This document shows positions 61,265 through 64,000 of a DNA stretch of 64,000 nucleotides, one piece after another. Source of the DNA: Humitalea rosea (lineage in GTDB: Bacteria; Pseudomonadota; Alphaproteobacteria; Acetobacterales; Acetobacteraceae). Positions within the stretch are counted from its first letter, which is position 1. Every line of letters begins with the position of its first letter. The notes under the pieces were generated by a model that was not told the origin of the DNA, made no database searches, and was given only the letters and a program-made list of their open reading frames with translations. The stretch covers positions 1-64,000 of the forward strand of contig NZ_QKYU01000027.1 of assembly GCF_003253705.1 (NCBI RefSeq), given 5' to 3'. Position numbers and translations under genes: made by a program.

Positions 61265-62311
61265 ATGGACCAACTCCCGATTTCCGGCGGCACGATCGTG
61301 CTGCTCGCCCTGCTGCTGCTGGCCGTCTACACGGTCAGCCGCGGCATCCGCACCATCCCGCAGGGCGAGGTCTGGACGGTCGAGCGCTTCGGCGCCTTCA
61401 CCCGCCTGCTGCAGCCGGGGCTGAACTTCATCATCCCCTTCATCGACCGCATCGGCCGCAAGCTGAACGTGCAGGAGCAGGTGCTGGACATCCCCGAGCA
61501 ATCGGTGATCACCCGCGACAACGCGACGGTGAATGTCGATGGCGTGGTCTATTACCGCGTCATGGACCCGGCGCGGGCCGGCTATGCGGTGCAGGAACTG
61601 ACCGGGGCGCTGACCTCGCTCTCGATGACCAATATCCGCGCGGTGATCGGCGAGATGGACCTGGACCAGACGCTCTCCTCCCGCGACCGGATCAATTCCT
61701 CGCTGCTGCTGATCCTGGATGGCGCGACCGAGCCCTGGGGGGTGAAGGTCAGCCGCGTCGAACTGCGCAAGATCGAGCCGCCGGAAAACCTGATCCGGGC
61801 GATGAACCTGCAGATGAGCAGCGAGCGCGAGCGCCGCGCCACCGTCGCCAAATCCATGGGCGACCGCGAGGCCGAGGTGAACCGCGCCGAGGGCATCAAG
61901 GCCGCGCTGGTGCTGGCCGCCGAGGGCCGGCGCGAGGCCGCCTATCGCGACGCCGAGGCGCGCGAGCGCCTGGCCCAGGCCGAGGCCGCCGCGACCAAGA
62001 TGGTCGCCGATGCGGTCGGGCAGGGCGGCGAGGCGGCGCTGCGCTACTTCATCGCCGATAAATACGTGGCCGCCTTCCAGTCCATCGTGTCGAGCCACCA
62101 GTCCCGCCTCGTGCTGGTGCCTATGGAGAGCAGCGCGCTCGCCGGCGGCGTGGTGCAGGCGATGGAATTGCTGAAGGGCGGCCCGCCCTCGGGCGGTGGC
62201 GGGCCGTCCAGCGCGCCGCGCCCGCCGCCGGTGCAGCAGCCGATGCCGGTCATGAGCGCGGTGCCGCCGGCCTCCGAGATTCCCGGGGGGTCCCCGTGGC
62301 GGACTGGCTGA
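61265..62311 (+). CDS. qmcA: SPFH/stomatin-like protein (QmcA family)
   Basis: A 348-residue membrane-anchored SPFH protein: a TM at about 10-27, then RTIPQGEVWTVERFGAFTRLLQPGLNFIIPFIDRIGRKLNVQEQVLDIPEQSVITRDNATVNVDGVVYYRV, and a long helical part (SERERRATVAKSMGDREAEVNRAEGIK). The C-terminus is Pro/Gly-rich. Such proteins form oligomeric membrane scaffolds. Overlaps the NfeD gene by 16 nt, its usual partner. Confidence 0.93.
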   Translation: MDQLPISGGTIVLLALLLLAVYTVSRGIRTIPQGEVWTVERFGAFTRLLQPGLNFIIPFIDRIGRKLNVQEQVLDIPEQSVITRDNATVNVDGVVYYRVMDPARAGYAVQELTGALTSLSMTNIRAVIGEMDLDQTLSSRDRINSSLLLILDGATEPWGVKVSRVELRKIEPPENLIRAMNLQMSSERERRATVAKSMGDREAEVNRAEGIKAALVLAAEGRREAAYRDAEARERLAQAEAAATKMVADAVGQGGEAALRYFIADKYVAAFQSIVSSHQSRLVLVPMESSALAGGVVQAMELLKGGPPSGGGGPSSAPRPPPVQQPMPVMSAVPPASEIPGGSPWRTG

Positions 62312-62721
62312 TCTGGGTCCTCGCCGGGATCGGCTTCCTGGCGGGGGAATTGGCGCTGCCCGGGGTGTTCCTGCTCTGGATCGGCATTGCCGCGATCGGC
62401 GCGGGCTTGGCGATCGCGGCCCTCGATCCGCCGTTCTGGGGCGTCTCCCTGGTGTTCCTGGCGCTGCTGGCGGCCGGGATCGCGGCGGCGCTGCGGCTGC
62501 GCCGGACGCTGGGGGCGGCGCGGGTCAATACCGCGGGCTCCGGGCTGACGGGCCGCTTCGGCACGGTGATCGGCCCCGATCCGGGCGGCTTGCGGGTCCG
62601 GCTTGGCGACAGCGACTGGGCGGCGCGCCTGCCGGGTGACGTGAGGGCGATGCCCGAGGCCGGGCACCGGGTGCGGGTCGAGGCGGTGGATGGCACCGTG
62701 CTGATCGTGCGCCCAAGCTGA
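62296..62721 (+). CDS. NfeD-like membrane protein
   Basis: A 141-residue NfeD short form (1b type): two or three TM helices in the first 70 residues and an OB-fold-like end, TGRFGTVIGPDPGGLRVRLGDSDWAARLPGDV, with HRVRVEAVDGTVLIVRP. GTG at 62296 lies inside the end of the SPFH gene. NfeD partners the SPFH protein in the membrane. Confidence 0.9.
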   Translation: MADWLIWVLAGIGFLAGELALPGVFLLWIGIAAIGAGLAIAALDPPFWGVSLVFLALLAAGIAAALRLRRTLGAARVNTAGSGLTGRFGTVIGPDPGGLRVRLGDSDWAARLPGDVRAMPEAGHRVRVEAVDGTVLIVRPS

Positions 62722-62766
62722 CCGACGCTTCTTGAAGCCGGGGGGGCGCGGGGCGACATAGGGCGC

Positions 62767-63093
62767 ATGAGCGATTTCCGCAGCACCGGCCCCCGTAGCC
62801 CCCAGCCCGGCAGGCCCGACCCCGTCATCCTGGACATGGCGCCCGATGGCAGCTTCCGCGAGGCACCCCGCGCGGCCCCGATGGACCGCGCCCTGGGTGG
62901 CATCGGCGGTGTGGCCATGGGTGTCGCCGGCGTGGCGCTGGCGCTCAGCCTCGGCGCGCTGGCCTTCCTCGCGCTGACCGTGCTCGTGCCGGTCGTGCTG
63001 GTCGCGGGCAGCATCGCCGCCGTGACGATCTGGTGGCGCCTGCGCCGGCTGCGGCAGCAGGGCGGCAGCATCCAGTTCGTGATGCGCCGCTGA
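62767..63093 (+). CDS. Small membrane protein, unknown
   Basis: A 108-residue protein: an N-terminal polar part (FRSTGPRSPQPGRPDPVILDMAPDGSFREAPR) followed by one long or two short hydrophobic segments (about 47-85) and a basic end. No family is recognised. It follows the NfeD gene by 45 nt and its stop overlaps the next gene's possible CTG start. Confidence 0.6.
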   Translation: MSDFRSTGPRSPQPGRPDPVILDMAPDGSFREAPRAAPMDRALGGIGGVAMGVAGVALALSLGALAFLALTVLVPVVLVAGSIAAVTIWWRLRRLRQQGGSIQFVMRR

Positions 63094-63443
63094 ACGAGCC
63101 TGGCGGCCCGACGCGGGGATTCCGCGTCGATCCAAGCCGGCTCTACGAGGTCCGCGCCGATGGCGCGGTCGAGGTCGAAGACCCTGTTCCCCCCGCGGTT
63201 CTTGCCCGCCACCATCGCCGCCTGCGGTGCTGGTGGGTCGGCGCGGTGCTGACCAATGCCGTGACCATGGGCGGCTGCTTCGTCGCGACCGTCTTTGGCG
63301 GGCGGGGCGCTGCGGCGGCCTCGGGGCTGCTGGCGCTATTGGCGCTGCCGCTGCTGGGCGTGGCGCCGCTGCTCGATCGCTTCGCCGCGCCGGGCGGGCG
63401 CAGGCGGGTCCGGGCGCGGCCGGGGGCGTTTCCGCGCGGCTGA
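63090..63443 (+). CDS. Small membrane protein, unknown
   Basis: About 117 residues if started at CTG 63090, overlapping the previous stop as CTGA; the frame is also open from GTG 63033, 57 nt inside the preceding gene. Product: a polar N-terminus (TRGFRVDPSRLYEVRADGAVEVEDPVPPAVLARHH), then two TM helices and a basic tail. The absence of an ATG/GTG/TTG in between makes the start uncertain. Perhaps an operon with the gene before. Confidence 0.5.
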   Translation: MNEPGGPTRGFRVDPSRLYEVRADGAVEVEDPVPPAVLARHHRRLRCWWVGAVLTNAVTMGGCFVATVFGGRGAAAASGLLALLALPLLGVAPLLDRFAAPGGRRRVRARPGAFPRG

Positions 63444-63447
63444 GGTG

Positions 63448-64000
63448 CTACACCGCCATCCCGTAATACATCACCGTCCCACCATTCACCTGCGCGCCGG
63501 AGACGCCGTTGGCCGCGATCACCGTGGTCGAATCATAGGGCCCGCCGACCGGATAGACCGCGATGCCCATGGCGGTGCCGCCGATGTCGCACTGCACGAC
63601 GAAGCCGCCCGCCCGCGCCGCGACCGATCCCGCCATGATCTGCATGGAATCCGAGACCACGATCTGGATGTCGATGGTCTTGCCCGCGGTCGCGTTCCAC
63701 TGCCGCAGCTTGCCGCCGAGGCCGCCCTGGTTGTTGTGGTCGCCGCAAACCTCCAGCCCGAAGCCGACCCCGCCGGTCTTGAAATAGGGATCGCTGGCCT
63801 TGGTGTCGTAGTCAAAGGTCGCGCTGTTCTTGCCGCTCGCGCCGTCGTCGAAGTCCTTGTAGGCCTTGAGCAGGAACTTGCCGTTCTGCAGCACCGGGCA
63901 GACGTTGTAGGTGGTCGAGCGGCCGCCGCCCGGTTTCTCGTAGAAGATGGAACCGGCGACCAGCACCAGCGAGCCGGCCTTGGACGAGATCTTCTTCAGC
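63448..64000 (-). CDS. Partial gene, possible nitrilase-superfamily protein
   Basis: The 3' end of a minus-strand gene whose start lies beyond the window (about 183 residues visible, frame open to the edge). Residues such as LVAGSIFYEK, YNVCPVLQNGKFLLKAYKDFDDG and GVGFGLEVCGDHNNQGG recall the Lys and Cys regions of the nitrilase/C-N hydrolase fold (the Cys in VCGDH). The Glu region is not within view, so this is a suggestion only. The C-terminus is rich in Gly/Ala/Val. Confidence 0.5.
   Translation of the reverse strand, partial: LKKISSKAGSLVLVAGSIFYEKPGGGRSTTYNVCPVLQNGKFLLKAYKDFDDGASGKNSATFDYDTKASDPYFKTGGVGFGLEVCGDHNNQGGLGGKLRQWNATAGKTIDIQIVVSDSMQIMAGSVAARAGGFVVQCDIGGTAMGIAVYPVGGPYDSTTVIAANGVSGAQVNGGTVMYYGMAV

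Overview
The window is very GC-rich, single-chromosome-like alphaproteobacterial DNA. Gene content and order suggest a member of the Rhodospirillales, most likely Acetobacteraceae (Roseomonas-like): a DUF1150 gene beside hsp20, the rpmH-rnpA-yidD-yidC-engB block upstream of argB, dapD-dapE, pcaHGB, and NMT1-type ABC uptake systems. This placement rests on gene content and protein style only. No tRNA, rRNA, CRISPR array, transposase, prophage or origin was seen. Genes are dense, and many are coupled by ATGA, GTGA or TGATG overlaps.

Layout. 1-7.3 kb: a tandemly repeated terminator, glcDE (no glcF alongside), a DoxX protein, the frameshifted remains of a 2-hydroxychromene-2-carboxylate isomerase, and an ABC uptake operon (binding protein, ATPase, permease). 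7.3-10 kb: an unusual three-gene operon of secreted beta-propeller, NodB-like deacetylase and sterol-desaturase-family membrane enzyme. 10-12 kb: yqhA, ridA and an ion channel. 12.1-16.2 kb: a dTDP-sugar operon (rfbB, rfbA, a non-canonical epimerase, a DegT aminotransferase), followed by a divergent PEP-carboxylase-like gene. 19-23.2 kb (minus): aldo/keto reductase, pcaB, pcaG, pcaH, then DUF1150 and hsp20. 23.9-26 kb: def-fmt-truA. 26-29.6 kb (minus): an MFS exporter with its MarR regulator, an acetyltransferase, a Met-rich cupredoxin and a membrane protein. 29.6-31.6 kb: dapE and dapD. 31.7-35 kb: GGDEF and DUF2336 genes plus a small unknown. 35-41.6 kb (minus): rpmH-rnpA-yidD-yidC-engB, an SDR remnant, a PuuE-like deacetylase, a DUF4214-FkbM methyltransferase and argB. 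41.8-47.1 kb: a flavoprotein disulfide reductase homologue, bdhA, an RTX-Hint protein and LtrA. 47.2-51.5 kb: a probable lipid-linked-sugar glycosylation module (methyltransferase, GT2, SMR-type carrier, divergent GT-C-like membrane protein). 51.5-57.6 kb: a MaoC-like hydratase, two EamA transporters, an MBL hydrolase, and a P1B metal ATPase divergent from its MerR regulator. 57.6-64 kb: NUDIX, nitroreductase and SDR genes in one coupled operon, a lipid A-type acyltransferase, an SPFH-NfeD pair, two unknown small membrane proteins, and a gene cut by the window edge.

How the genes fit together. Aromatic catabolism is represented by pcaHGB and the dead isomerase. Two separate surface-sugar loci (12-16 kb and 47-51 kb) plus FkbM, the deacetylases and the lipid acyltransferase point to an elaborate envelope. 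The best candidates for something undescribed are the beta-propeller/deacetylase/desaturase operon, the PEPC-like protein with replaced active-site residues, and the two-strand glycosylation module. Several short tandem duplications lie at or near gene ends.
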